From the NCBI GenBank assembly GCA_965198495.1, contig CBDAPL010000001.1, positions 1,302,001 through 1,366,000 on the forward strand: DNA of 64,000 nucleotides. Direction: 5' to 3'. Positions 15,061-24,640 of this stretch are shown one piece after another. Below the pieces are notes generated by a model, which worked only from the letters and a program-made list of their open reading frames with translations, did not search any database and was not told the origin of the DNA. This DNA comes from RH-AL1 sp965198495. Lineage in GTDB: Bacteria > Pseudomonadota > Alphaproteobacteria > Rhizobiales > Beijerinckiaceae. Numbering within the stretch: position 1 is the stretch's first letter; the number at the start of each line of letters is the position of its first letter. The position numbers were made by a program, and so were the translations under genes.

Positions 15061-16579
15061 CGATTTCGTTGAAAAAGGCTGCCGTGGGCTGCGCGGTCGA
15101 CCGCGGCCAGCGTGAGCTTCTTCCCCCCTCAAGCCGTTGCTGGCAGCGTCGGCGGGATGAGCTTGGCGAGCTTGCGGAGGTTCTGGGCGGTGGCGGCGAG
15201 GAGGAACTCGTCGCGGGCACCGCAGGGACCGCGTAGGCGCAGCCGATCGAGCTTCAGGATGCGTTTGAGGTGAGCAAACAGCATCTCGACCTTCTTCCGC
15301 TGCCGCCGCGAGGTGAGATAGGCGTCGGTTTTGGCGATGTCTCGGGCGAAGTCCCGCGCGCCTTCGTAGATCGAGCGGGTCACCTTCCGCGCCGGCGTGC
15401 CGGGGCAGCAGCGAGGCTTGAGGGTGCAGGTGTCGCAGTCGGCCTTGCTGGCCCGGTACCGATAGGTGTCGTCCGGCGGAACGTCGGGGTGGTCGACGCG
15501 CAGGGCCCGTCGATGCTGCTTCAGCTCCTTGCCAGCTGGGCAGTGGTAAAGGTCGGCGGCGTGGTCGTAGGTGAAGTCTGCGCGCGAGAAGGTCCCGTCC
15601 TCCCGGGCGGATTTGTCGATGACGGGGATGTGCGGCTCGATCCCGCGCTCATGGACCAGCCAGTTCAGCGTTTCGGCCGATCCGTAGGCGCTGTCGGCGG
15701 CAAGCCGTTCGGGCCAAAGGCCGAGGCGGTCGTGCGCCCGCTCGATCATGGTGCAGGCGGCGGTCACCTCCGCCGGGCGCACGGCGGTGGACGCCTCCAC
15801 ATCGACAATGACGGCGTGGTCGAGGTCGATCAGGTAGTTCGTGGCATAGGCGAAGAAGGCCAGCCCCTTGTTGGCGCCGGTCCACCGCGACGCCGGGTCT
15901 GCCGGCGAGATAAACTTGGGCGTGACCTGCGTTGCTGCGCCGAAGGCGGCGTCGTCCAGCACCACAAGATACTCATCGACGGCCCGGCCCACCGCCTTGG
16001 CCGGCAGGCCCTCGTTACCCGGCACGCAGCGCTAACGGTTGGCGTCAGCCCTGATCAGACTGGCATCCACGGCAAAGCCTTCGCCGCCGACCAGGCCTTC
16101 GGCGATGCAGCGGCGGACCACCGTCTCGAACAGCTCGCGCAACAGATCGCAGTCGCGGAAGCGGCCATGCCGGTTCTTCGAGAAGGTCGAGTGGTCAGGC
16201 ACGTCACCGTCGAGGCCGAGACGGCAGAACCACCGATAGGCCAGGTTGAGGTGCACCTCCTCGCAGAGCCGCCGCTCCGAGCGAATGCCGCAGCAGTAGC
16301 CGATGAGCAGCATGCGTATCAGCAGTTCCGGGTCGATCGAGGGTCGCCCGATCGGGCTGTAGAACGGCGCCACATGAGCTCGCATGCCCTCCAGGTTCAC
16401 GAAGCGATCGATCGCCCGCAGCAGATGGTCGGCGGGAACATGCCGCTCCAGCGAGAACTCGTAGAACAGCGCCGCCTGATCGACCTGCCGCTCGCCCATC
16501 ATCGCCGCTTCTCCCGTCGGCGGGGTGAAGTGAATCAGGATCGTGTCACGGCCTCAACCAGCCTTTTTCAACAAAATCG
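15061..16579. mobile_element. IS1182-family insertion sequence
   Basis: About 1.52 kb bounded by inverted repeats: GATTTCGTTGAAAAAGGCTG at 15062-15081 and its near-complement at 16559-16578 (one T for C). It carries one transposase gene on the minus strand, interrupted by an amber codon. It abuts the 73-bp element of module A, and no target duplication is visible by eye. Confidence 0.8.
15129..16502 (-). pseudogene. IS1182-family transposase with an internal amber codon
   Basis: Two halves lie in one frame. The first (16502-16032) starts MMGERQVDQAALFYEFSLER, includes IGYCCGIRSERRLCEEVHLN and DHSTFSKNRHGRFRD and ends FAVDASLIRADANR at TAG 16032-16034. The second continues RCVPGNEGLPAKAVGRAVDE and later LAADSAYGSAETLNWLVHER, with a cysteine cluster (DCDTCTLKPRCCPG) and EMLFAHLKRILKLDRLRLRG holding the catalytic Glu region. 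Related proteins have Gln where the stop falls (ANRQRxVPG), so this is a CAG-to-TAG nonsense change. The element is probably immobile unless helped in trans. Confidence 0.8.
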
Positions 16580-16609
16580 ACCCGAAGCAGACTTCTCAAA
16601 GGTCCGTTG

Positions 16610-16830
16610 TCAGGCAGTCCAGTCCTGTCCTCGGCGCCAATCATCTTCTGAGGTGCTGTTCCGCAAAAAGAAAAGGCAGTTAGTGACTTCGGGTGGCCCG
16701 AGTGATACATGCAGGTAGTACGCATAGCCCTGATATGGCTCGCCCGTGGGAAGTATCCGAAGACCGGCGTCTATTAGCTTTGAAGGCGTTTTCCTGCTGA
16801 ACTGAGCGAGCTTATCGGTAAGCGCGACAA
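16610..16830 (-). pseudogene. C-terminal fragment of an unrecognised protein
   Basis: An open minus-strand stretch with no start codon reads ALTDKLAQFSRKTPSKLIDA, then GLRILPTGEPYQGYAYYLHV, SLGPPEVTNCLFFLRNSTSE and DDWRRGQDWTA, with TGA at 16610-16612. A TAA precedes it upstream. The sequence is clearly protein-like. It lies between the IS1182 right end and dtcC, so it is probably a gene cut when the island was rearranged. No family recognised. Confidence 0.4.
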
Positions 16831-16917
16831 ATTAATCAGTTCCGACACCAAAGACGCCAAAAGGTCAAGCGCTGCTTTTCTCGCGCTCTTGCCGACCTTG
16901 AAGAGCTAATTTCAGTA

Positions 16918-18105
16918 TTATCGAAGAAGCCTCAGGATCAAAGCGATTGTGGCTCTTGCCGCTATAGTGCATCCGTATTCATGAATGTCATCACTCTTAT
17001 CGAAGTCTGCAAAGTCCACAACAACTTTCGCGGCGAAGTAGTGAACCGATGGACTTGCGGACTCGTGGCACACGTAATACAAGGCATATGCCTCCATATC
17101 TAGAGCCGCAACCTTCCTATGCTGTTTTCCAATATCTGGGAGCTTATTTGCGTCACTTATCACCGCAGAGCCAGTAACGAACGGACGTAAGATCCCTGCG
17201 TTGACGTTTCTCGGACGCAAGACACCACTTGGCAGATCCACCTCGAGTGCGCCGACCCAACCTGGTTCGGACAAGGCTTGATCGATTATGGTTCTAGTTC
17301 TGGCCGGAAGCGGTATCTGCAAAGGTGCGATCTCGAACCCATTGTCCGACCATTTTCCAGCTTGATATTCCCAACATGGCGACGCCACAAGGATTTGGCC
17401 AAGCTCGACTTCGTTCTTAAAGCCAGCGCAGATGCCGCTCATGCAAGCGAGCTTGCTCTCAAAGGTTGAAAGCGCTGTAGCAATTTCATATGTGGCGTTC
17501 ACCAACCCCATCTGACTTGCTTCAATGATAACGCCAGAAAGTTCTTGCCCTCCAGAGGCAAGCTCGACGAAAGAAGATTTTAGTCCGTTTATTATGCTTT
17601 TCGACTTGAGCCTTAAAGCAGTGTTCTTAAAAGCGTCAGCTTCTTCTTTTAACGAAGCGAAAATTAGAAAGTCGATATCTCGCTTAGATCTGCCGCTAGC
17701 GCCTGCGAAGTCTAAAGCTTCTTTTAACGAAAGCTTCCACAAGCCATCATCATCGTATGATACCAACAGTAGCCCATGCTGCTCATATCGCGCTCTATTA
17801 CTATCGATCTCGTCAGGATACGCAGAAATGCCAAATGCGGGCGTTTTAACGTTGATGCACGTCTCTTTCCGGAGCTGCATGAGCAGCTCTAATCCAGCCG
17901 AGCTACTCTCCGGCACCCCTGCGAATGCAGGCAGCATCAGGTCCAACACAATGAAGTCATACTTGTTACTGTTAAAACAACGAACGGCGTCTGCCATGGT
18001 CGAAGCTTCATCCACTTTGACCGAACCGTGCGTGTCCTGTTTGCTGATCCATTCTATAAGATGCGCTCGCTTAGGTTCATTATCATCGACAATCAGTACA
18101 TTCAT
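16918..18105 (-). CDS. dtcC: Detocs effector: receiver domain fused to a PNP-type ATP nucleosidase
   Basis: 395 residues. The N-terminal receiver domain (1-~130) has the acidic pair in LIVDDNE, the phosphoryl-accepting Asp55 in FIVLDLMLP and a SAYPDE segment. From about residue 142 a nucleoside-phosphorylase/nucleosidase fold follows: IDFLIFASLKEEADAF, MSGICAGFKNEVELGQILVA, AALDMEAYALYYVC (the ribose-binding MEA region) and AKVVVDFADFDKSDDIHEYG. This architecture is that of DtcC in the Detocs anti-phage system, which on phosphorylation splits ATP to adenine and ribose-5'-triphosphate and aborts infection. It is transcribed away from dtcA-dtcB. AT-richer than its neighbours. Confidence 0.85.
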   Translation of the reverse strand: MNVLIVDDNEPKRAHLIEWISKQDTHGSVKVDEASTMADAVRCFNSNKYDFIVLDLMLPAFAGVPESSSAGLELLMQLRKETCINVKTPAFGISAYPDEIDSNRARYEQHGLLLVSYDDDGLWKLSLKEALDFAGASGRSKRDIDFLIFASLKEEADAFKNTALRLKSKSIINGLKSSFVELASGGQELSGVIIEASQMGLVNATYEIATALSTFESKLACMSGICAGFKNEVELGQILVASPCWEYQAGKWSDNGFEIAPLQIPLPARTRTIIDQALSEPGWVGALEVDLPSGVLRPRNVNAGILRPFVTGSAVISDANKLPDIGKQHRKVAALDMEAYALYYVCHESASPSVHYFAAKVVVDFADFDKSDDIHEYGCTIAARATIALILRLLR

Positions 18106-18209
18106 GTAATATTACCCCTCGCTTAGGACAACTTCTAAGTTGCTCAAACTGATCCTAAGATGCATCTCATAACGCCGCAACTTGATCATCAGAGTACGAT
18201 TTTGTCTCA

Positions 18210-19047
18210 GAGCGTGTTTGAGAAGTCCACTTTCGCTCATGGCCAACGCCTGACGAGTGTTGCGCATGCCGCGATGACGATAAGGGTTTCGGCAACACTG
18301 GTGAGTTGCTCGTAGTCGCGAGCGAAGCGGCGTTTCTTCATGATCCAGGCGAATGTGCGCTCTACCACCCAGCGCCGCGGCAGCACCTCGAAGTCCTCGG
18401 CGGTCGCATTGCGCCGGATAATCTCTAGAACGATGTGGGTCTTGTCCTTTGCCCATGCGACGAGGCGGCCCGCGTAACCCCTATCGGCATAGGCGCGCTG
18501 CACGAAGGGGAAGCGCGCTCGCGAGCGCTTCAGGACGCCCTTGCCGCCGTCACGATCCTGGATGTCGGCGCCGTGGACGTGCACGGCGAGCAGCCTGCCG
18601 TCGGTGTCGGTCAGGATGTGGCGCTTGCGCCCGCTGATCTTCTTGCCGGCTTCGTAGCCTTTCGAGCCCCCCTTGGATCGGCGGTGCGAACCGACTTGCT
18701 GTCGGGGATCGCCGCGCTCGGCGAGGCTTCACGGCCGACGCGCTCACGATCCGCCATCACCAGCGCATGGTGGACCTGAGTCCAGACGCCCTCCCGCTGC
18801 CAACGGCGGAGATAATAGTAGACCGTCTGCCACGGCGGCAGATCGTGTGGCAGGAGGCGCCAGCTGCCGCCGGCGCGCAGGAAGTACAGAATGGCGTCGA
18901 CGAGGTCCCGTGTCGCCGCCTTGCGTGGGCGACCTCCAGGCTCGGCCTGCGGGATCATCGGCTCGAGGAGGGGCCCGCTGACCGTCGCTCAGATCAGTGC
19001 ACACCTGAGCCGGCGGGATCTTGACCGCCGCCTGGACTTTCAGCCTA
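18210..19047. mobile_element. IS5-family (IS427-like group) insertion between dtcC and dtcA
   Basis: The left end is set by GAGCGTGTTTGAGAAGTCC at 18210-18228, a typical IS5-family tip. The right end is uncertain, near 19035-19047, where only GGACTT of the expected complement remains. It carries the two-frame transposase below and sits in the space between the divergent dtcC and dtcA starts. Confidence 0.65.
18237..19000 (-). pseudogene. IS5-family transposase, two frames, N-terminus shifted
   Basis: ORF1 (18958-18611) reads MIPQAEPGGRPRKAATRDLV, then ILYFLRAGGSWRLLPHDLPP and WQTVYYYLRRWQREG. The stretch TDLSDGQRA before it is in another frame, apparently from one extra C near 18990. ORF2 continues in the -1 frame after a G6 run near 18670 (KGGSKGYEAGKKISGRKRHI, later ADRGYAGRLVAWAK and RRWVVERTFAWIMKKRRFAR with the catalytic Glu). 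A -1 slip on AGGGGGG is the normal expression mode of this group; the upstream extra base is not, so the product is probably inactive. Confidence 0.65.
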
Positions 19048-19083
19048 CTTGTAAGCTGATAGAGGCTCCTTCACCCCAGAGCG

Positions 19084-22000
19084 ATGGTCCTGCAGATGTC
19101 AATTAAAGGTCGGGAAAGTCACTCAGCAAGCGGCGGCATTCGCAACATCTTCAGACCATTTTTCAACATACATCGGTTCGAAAACAATCGGTATGGTGCG
19201 CGAAAGAGAATGGTTTATTGGAAGGAGCTTCAAAAAGTCCGCCGAGATACAGATTCCGGAGATTTAACAACGCTTTGCAATATAGTTGAAAGCAATGCTT
19301 CCTACCCCTTTCCTGGATTAGGTAATACATACCCCCAAGATCGAAAGCTCTTTCCTGATGGGCGATTACGAAACCTGTCGCCTCTTTCCTGTTACAAGGA
19401 GCTCTTGATTGCCATTGCAAGGATCAACCACCATGCGGAGAAGCTGGTACTCGCGCTGAGAAGCTTGTCAGCATTGAATGAGGCAATTGAGGCCGAGGAC
19501 TGGGAGCTTGCTGCTTCTCTTACCTCGACTCACAAAGAGAACTATGGACTATCGCTCGTTGTCCTCAAAAAGGAACTCTATGGAGGGTCTGAGAAGCTAT
19601 CTCTAACTGCGTTATCCCGAAGATATTCCAAGCTCATAAAGGAGACGGAGAAGAGGCCGTTCTCGCTCTATGCTCACATGATATTTGACATGGCTGATCA
19701 GACTCATGATCCTGTTCAGGCTTCTAGAAGATGGCTCAATGTAGGACTTCCTAGAGACACGCGAGTTTCATGGTTGACGTCAATCGTAAAATTCGAGATC
19801 TTAAGTACGGCGGCGACAGAGAACGAACTGGCCGAAGGAATACTGCGGTATGGATCTCTTTCGCTCCTCGACCTTCTCCTATTTTTGTGGCGAGTATATA
19901 ACGGCTCAAGGCACGTAACCGACATTAGTTCTGCTTTTGGAACAGTCGATAAGCGCCTTCGTGAGGCGCTAAACGAAAGATTCCGCAGGCCTAAAGCTGC
20001 TATACATCCGAGGTACGCTGTACAAGAATCTGCGGCAGCCGATAAAGAGGTCTATCGCGCCAGCTTCTTTTTTGACGAGTTTGCTGATGTCTGCTTATGG
20101 CGATCCGATATCAGTTCGGCCATGTATTACGATACTCTTCCACATACCGCGCCTGATAATGCATTTTACAGATTTGCCGGTATTTATAACTTTGAAAAAG
20201 AGGGAAGGTCAGTGGAAGAAATTAGCAAGCTCTCGTACCTAGGGCAAATTAAAGAAGAATGCTGTGTATACAGCTTATTCCCGACGTTGATATCGGCAAT
20301 CAGTCTGAGACAATTTTCGGACTCAGATGATGTAAAAGTACGGCACGCATTGGATGTCATTGCGCAAGAAGGAGAGCTGCAGAGCTTCATAACCTCAGGC
20401 GATTTGACGCGATTGCTTAAGTCTGACACCTCAGCTTCCAATCCTTTATTCCTTGTCGTTATAAGTGAACTTGCCTTTAGAAAGTCCCGAACGCTAGACA
20501 ATGAACTTGAGCGAAGGTCTTATTTTATGGACCTCGTTCCTTCCTACCGAAAGGAGGGAATAATCGAAGTGATAATAGAAGTTTCGAGATGGAGTAAGGC
20601 TCTAGGCCAGTTCCTGGCGCGGCTATGTACACGAAGTTTCCTCGAACGTCTGTTTCTTATTATGACTTCTATAACTGACGTAATCCAAGTCAGGTCTGAC
20701 ATTTGTAGCTGGTTGATTGATTTTGCCGATGCTAACATGAGCGCGCTACAGGAGGAGCGCACAGCTTTAACCAGAGAGCTTGCGAATATAGATGCTCGCT
20801 CTGATCTAGATAGTACTCGAGTTCACGTCGATGAAGACTCTCTTCGGGAGTGGTTTAGTACCACACAAGCACCTGCTGTGACTCGATACGTTCAGAGTGT
20901 GTTAGCTGAAGGTCAGACGCCGTTAAACCCGAGCATGCTCACATTCTATACAATGCTGACCAAAGATATAAAAGAAGGAGAGGATGTCATCCTTGTCGAT
21001 AGTCAAGTCGGGTCTGAAGTATCATTTCTAACGCTGTTTGAGGCTACGCTACACACGTTTACAACGGACCGCTTTTTCGGTCTAAATTCCTACTTGAGCA
21101 GACGCATTAGACATGGAACTCTTGCTGGTCACCTCATCACGCCCATAAATCGTATGCTTCGACGATTAGAAGAGGAAATCGGGAAAAATGACCGCAGGGC
21201 CGAAGGATTGGAGATATGGGTGCGAAATTTCCAAGCTGAGGTGGAGGTAGCGCGTAAAGAAATCATTCAAGTAAGATCCTCGAAGTATCCTTCAGGATTG
21301 ATACAAGGCACTTGGAAGAACGCAGCAAACGTAACACACCTTGATGCCACGTTGTCCCGAGTGCGCCGCCGAGTCTTTGAGTCGCGCGGTAACTACGATA
21401 TATTTCCCGATATTCACGCTTTATGTTGGGACTGTATCGAGTCTGATCTAGCTCAGCTTCGTCTCTTTGTCATAAGAAACCTATATCCGAAGCTTAACAA
21501 CGGCCTAGCGGCCTATTACTACAGCTACGATGCGCATGACAGACTGGTCTTAACGCCCTTTGTCGCCGAGATTGGACAAATCCTTCGTGTTAGATTTCAG
21601 GAAGTTTGCGGATGGTTTATTAGGCCGGTGTTCAGACGGGACGAATACAACTTAGGGATGTTGATAAACAGTATCTTTTCAGTCGTGAAGGAGCTCGACG
21701 AGAGTTATGCATTCTCTGCAACTTCCATCCTCGATGATGATATCACGATTAATAGAGGAGCTTTTGAGGTAATAGGCGACGCATTGTTTGTTTTGATTGG
21801 AAATGGCGCAAAACATGGCCCTTCCGATGGTGATATAACTGTGAAAGTAGAAATGCTTGAAAACACCGCAAATGCGATTAAGCTGTCAATAAGATCCACT
21901 TGTGTAGACCTTCTCAAGTTCCACTATTGCTTGTATAGAATAGGGTCTTCACTTAAATCTCCTGACTCAGAATTTATTGACATTGCAGCTGTAGATGAAG

Positions 22001-22152
22001 GATTTAGTGGGCTTGGAAAACTTGTTGGTCAGCTTCGAAGGGTAAAATCAAGCGATGTGAGGCTATCTTATGTATCAAGCGAAGCTGACCTTTGTATCAT
22101 ATTCGAAGCTGCTCTTCCATCTGTTGTTATCTTCCAACGTGAGAAAACCTAG
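19084..22152 (+). CDS. dtcA: Detocs sensor kinase-like protein
   Basis: A 1022-residue soluble protein: a long helical N-terminal region (~1-800) without a known sensor domain, then a degenerate histidine-kinase end. His818 in YYSYDAHDRL is a candidate phospho-acceptor, and the ATPase N-box is ALFVLIGNGAKHGPSDGDIT near residue 900. Its coupling by a one-base overlap to a stand-alone receiver (dtcB), and its proximity to the receiver-nucleosidase dtcC, match the Detocs system, where DtcA senses infection and phosphorylates the receivers. ATG 19084 lies just beyond the IS; MVYWKELQ at 19210 (after AAAGAGA) is a plausible alternative start. Confidence 0.75.
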   Translation: MVLQMSIKGRESHSASGGIRNIFRPFFNIHRFENNRYGARKRMVYWKELQKVRRDTDSGDLTTLCNIVESNASYPFPGLGNTYPQDRKLFPDGRLRNLSPLSCYKELLIAIARINHHAEKLVLALRSLSALNEAIEAEDWELAASLTSTHKENYGLSLVVLKKELYGGSEKLSLTALSRRYSKLIKETEKRPFSLYAHMIFDMADQTHDPVQASRRWLNVGLPRDTRVSWLTSIVKFEILSTAATENELAEGILRYGSLSLLDLLLFLWRVYNGSRHVTDISSAFGTVDKRLREALNERFRRPKAAIHPRYAVQESAAADKEVYRASFFFDEFADVCLWRSDISSAMYYDTLPHTAPDNAFYRFAGIYNFEKEGRSVEEISKLSYLGQIKEECCVYSLFPTLISAISLRQFSDSDDVKVRHALDVIAQEGELQSFITSGDLTRLLKSDTSASNPLFLVVISELAFRKSRTLDNELERRSYFMDLVPSYRKEGIIEVIIEVSRWSKALGQFLARLCTRSFLERLFLIMTSITDVIQVRSDICSWLIDFADANMSALQEERTALTRELANIDARSDLDSTRVHVDEDSLREWFSTTQAPAVTRYVQSVLAEGQTPLNPSMLTFYTMLTKDIKEGEDVILVDSQVGSEVSFLTLFEATLHTFTTDRFFGLNSYLSRRIRHGTLAGHLITPINRMLRRLEEEIGKNDRRAEGLEIWVRNFQAEVEVARKEIIQVRSSKYPSGLIQGTWKNAANVTHLDATLSRVRRRVFESRGNYDIFPDIHALCWDCIESDLAQLRLFVIRNLYPKLNNGLAAYYYSYDAHDRLVLTPFVAEIGQILRVRFQEVCGWFIRPVFRRDEYNLGMLINSIFSVVKELDESYAFSATSILDDDITINRGAFEVIGDALFVLIGNGAKHGPSDGDITVKVEMLENTANAIKLSIRSTCVDLLKFHYCLYRIGSSLKSPDSEFIDIAAVDEGFSGLGKLVGQLRRVKSSDVRLSYVSSEADLCIIFEAALPSVVIFQREKT

Positions 22153-22625
22153 TGGATATTCTAGTAGTAGAGGACGACGACTTCAAATCAACAGACCTGT
22201 CGAAACTTATTTCGGAGGTATTGCCAGGAGGAGTTATATATAAGGCCGCTTCTGTGACGTCGGCCTTAAGGCTCATATCATCCCGGTCGTTTCCCCTGAT
22301 CGTGCTGGATATGTCTCTGCCGACGTTTGATTTAAGTGGGCCAGGGGGCGGAGGATCGCCCCAAGCTCAAGGAGGTATCGAAGTAATCCGACTTGCGAGA
22401 CGCTTGGCTTTGGCGACCTCGTTCATTGTAGTTACCCAATATCCTGATATCGAAGTCGATGGAGTTGACGTGCAACTTCCAGCGGCCGCCAAGTCTCTAA
22501 GCCAACGCTTCTCGGCGAAAGTTTCTGCCTGCATACACTACGAGTTTGATAGTGATGGCTGGCGAGAGACTCTTCGCTTGGCTTTGGTAAGTGTTGGAAG
22601 CGGGCTGAAGTATACAAGCGTTTGA
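22152..22625 (+). CDS. dtcB: Detocs stand-alone receiver domain protein
   Basis: A 157-residue receiver with nothing attached. It has the acidic cluster LVVEDDD at residues 5-10, the phosphorylatable Asp53 in LIVLDMSLP, and a VVTQYPDIE segment paralleling SAYPDE in DtcC; both also share a late Y.xD.DGW motif. GTG 22152 overlaps the last base of the dtcA stop. In Detocs, DtcB is proposed to absorb low-level phosphate flow from DtcA so that the toxic DtcC fires only on infection. The role here is by analogy. Confidence 0.8.
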   Translation: MDILVVEDDDFKSTDLSKLISEVLPGGVIYKAASVTSALRLISSRSFPLIVLDMSLPTFDLSGPGGGGSPQAQGGIEVIRLARRLALATSFIVVTQYPDIEVDGVDVQLPAAAKSLSQRFSAKVSACIHYEFDSDGWRETLRLALVSVGSGLKYTSV

Positions 22626-22665
22626 GCTTTCGTAGCAGCACGGTATGCTCCATTTGACGTAATAC

Positions 22666-23460
22666 GGGCACTGTCACGGCGACGATCGGCAGTCGCAAAC
22701 TGGGCAGGTCCCGAACGATCTCAAGCTGCGATGCCGCCGGCCTGGCGCCACGACTCCATGGCCGCGGCTCGGAACGGCTTCAGAGTTCTTCGTGAGATGA
22801 GATGGCGTTCGACGTTGAAGGTGTAGTGGACGGCGGCGTGGACGGACAAGAAACGCTGCGCCGATCCCGGCGATTTGAACCGCTGCATCTTGCGCTCGCG
22901 TCGCCTGACCGGCTGATGCGAGTTCTCGGCCCGGTTGTTCTTCCGCAAGCCTTGCTCATGGCACGCCCGAAGCCGGAGCTGCTCGCGCGCAGCACCATAG
23001 GACCTGAGCTTGTCGGTCACGATGATCTCAGGCGCGAAGCCCTGTTTGCGCAGCAGCTTGCGCATGAGACGGATCGCAGCCGTGGTGTCTCGCCTCGATT
23101 GCACCAGCACGTCGAGAACCTCGCCCTCGCTGTCGACAGCACGCCATAGCCAGAAGCGTCTGCCTGCGATCGTCACGACCATTTCGTCCAGGTGCCATCG
23201 AGAGGTTGGACGAGGTCGCCGAGCCCGCAGTTCGCGGGCAAGAAGCGGCCCGAACTTGGTGACCCAGCGGCGGACCGTTTCGTAGGAGATATCGAAACCT
23301 CGCTCGGCCAAGAGTTCCTCGACGTCGCGATAGCTCAAGGTGAATCTGAGATACAGCCAGATGGCATGCTGGATGACCACGGGCGGGATGCGGTGGCGAG
23401 CGTAGGAGATCGGCATCGAGATCGAGCTTACCCTGAACCGCCGTTGTCGTGACAATGCCC
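22666..23460. mobile_element. IS6-family insertion sequence (795 bp)
   Basis: Ends are GGGCACTGTCACGGCGACG at 22666-22684 and the complement of GGGCATTGTCACGACAACG at 23442-23460, two or three mismatches apart. Size and ends fit the IS6/IS26 family. No 8-bp target duplication is seen (CGTAATAC left, ATCTCCAA right), as expected when replicative IS6 events have rearranged the flanks. It truncates a TetR gene on its right. Confidence 0.85.
22721..23455 (-). CDS. IS6-family transposase
   Basis: About 230-244 residues; the natural start is probably the internal MPISYARHRIPPVVIQHA. It has the N-terminal helix-turn-helix (LSYRDVEELLAERGFDISYE TVRRW region) and the DDE residues in TSRWHLDEMVV, APEIIVTDKLRSYG and ENSHQPVRRRERKMQRFKS. 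Full length with no interruption, so probably active. Confidence 0.88.
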   Translation of the reverse strand: MSRQRRFRVSSISMPISYARHRIPPVVIQHAIWLYLRFTLSYRDVEELLAERGFDISYETVRRWVTKFGPLLARELRARRPRPTSRWHLDEMVVTIAGRRFWLWRAVDSEGEVLDVLVQSRRDTTAAIRLMRKLLRKQGFAPEIIVTDKLRSYGAAREQLRLRACHEQGLRKNNRAENSHQPVRRRERKMQRFKSPGSAQRFLSVHAAVHYTFNVERHLISRRTLKPFRAAAMESWRQAGGIAA

Positions 23461-23745
23461 ATCTCCAAGGCTTGAACCAATAAGCCGGAAAGGTTCAGCC
23501 TCGATCCGTTCCAGAGGCCGGCGATCACCGCACCGAACAGCTCGTCCTTGCTCTCGAAGTGCCGGTACAACGTCTTGATCGACACTCCGGCGTCCTGCGC
23601 GATGCGGTTCACCGAAGTCTCGGCATAGCCGGACGAGAGGAAAGATCGATCGTGCCGTGAGCGCTATCGGTCGACGAGCGCCAGTCTCTCGCTTGAGAGG
23701 GATTTCCGTGCTTTCCAACTCGTCGACCAGGTTCCGGCTAGCCAT
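23461..23745 (-). pseudogene. TetR-family regulator cut by the IS6 element and frameshifted
   Basis: Starts MASRNLVDELESTEIPLKRE, changes frame near 23640, then gives the TetR DNA-binding end SSGYAETSVNRIAQDAGVSI followed by KTLYRHFESKDELFGAVIAG. The ligand domain is lost at the IS6 border (23460). The frame change lies in the first DNA-binding helix, so it was dead regardless of the IS. Confidence 0.7.
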
Positions 23746-24640
23746 GTCGGCATCACGGTGACAAGCATCGACTTAGATCCGCACCTTCGCCGCAGCCAGC
23801 TGGTGATCGCTCACGTACCGCCGAGCGGTTTATCAGAGCTCGGGACAGTCCAACCGTTCCACCAGAACGGCATCGTCAAGTAGTCGGATGAATGGGTCGC
23901 CGGTTCTAGACTAGGCGCACCGATGCACGCTTGTGGCGCAAGACGCGGCCAGACGTGCCCGCACGCTGGAAGCGTACGAACTATTTGGCGAGGCAGGGGC
24001 GACACGATCCTCTACGAGGATTCCGTAAGGGGACCGAGGGCGGCCGGCGCCGGCACACGTGAAGCTCTACCGGAAGAGTGGAAGATGACGCGTGAACGAG
24101 TCGATCAGATGCTGCAACCGCCGGAAAACTCCTAATGAGCCGGCCGTTATCCTCGCCGCATCGATGGTGCAGGCTCCTCAGGCCGCCAAGTTTATCACCT
24201 CGGAATCCATCACGAAGGCTGTCGCCTGCAGCGACCAGGCGCTCGCCGCATACGCGACGAAAGGCCGAGCCCGTTTAGGTCGCCGCCGCCGCGGCGGTCG
24301 AAAAATGTAAGGTCCTTTGGCTCTCAGCGGCAGTAACCGGGAACAATCCAAGCAACCGTTTCCCCGGTGATACCGAGAGCGGTCTGGCAGGCATACGGGA
24401 TGCCTACATGGAACATGCCCATGAAAGCTTTTTGACGTGCGAGCCGGCCCATCGCCGGACAGCCGACGTTCCGCTCGGCATCCATGCGAGGCGTTCAGCT
24501 GATCCTCGCAGGCTCTCCGAGCGAACGGCGCCCGTCGCCCGAGGCTTCGATATCGTATAGCGGGACGCCGCGCGTCTGTGGCCTACCCGACGCAGTCTTC
24601 AGGCAGTCCGCGATCTCCCGTGGCTAAGCTAAATAAATGC
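23746..24640. other. ~0.9 kb without a supportable gene
   Basis: Short open frames exist on both strands but none has convincing composition or a recognisable motif, and there are no long repeats. Flanked by pseudogenes on both sides, it is probably eroded coding sequence. Confidence 0.4.

Noticed and set aside
16026..16034. Possible programmed readthrough or recoding at the TAG in the IS1182 transposase
   Set aside because: No recoding signal is visible and family members have a sense codon there; a plain nonsense change is simpler.
15270..16718. 482-residue plus-strand open frame across the IS1182 element
   Set aside because: Antisense to the transposase, whose DDE and cysteine motifs are unambiguous.
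19035..19083. A clean right inverted repeat for the IS5-family element
   Set aside because: Only GGACTT of the expected tip could be matched, so the boundary is given as approximate.
24092..24310. 72-residue open frame in the gap after the TetR remnant
   Set aside because: No ribosome-binding site, motif or coding-like pattern beyond what chance gives in GC-rich DNA.
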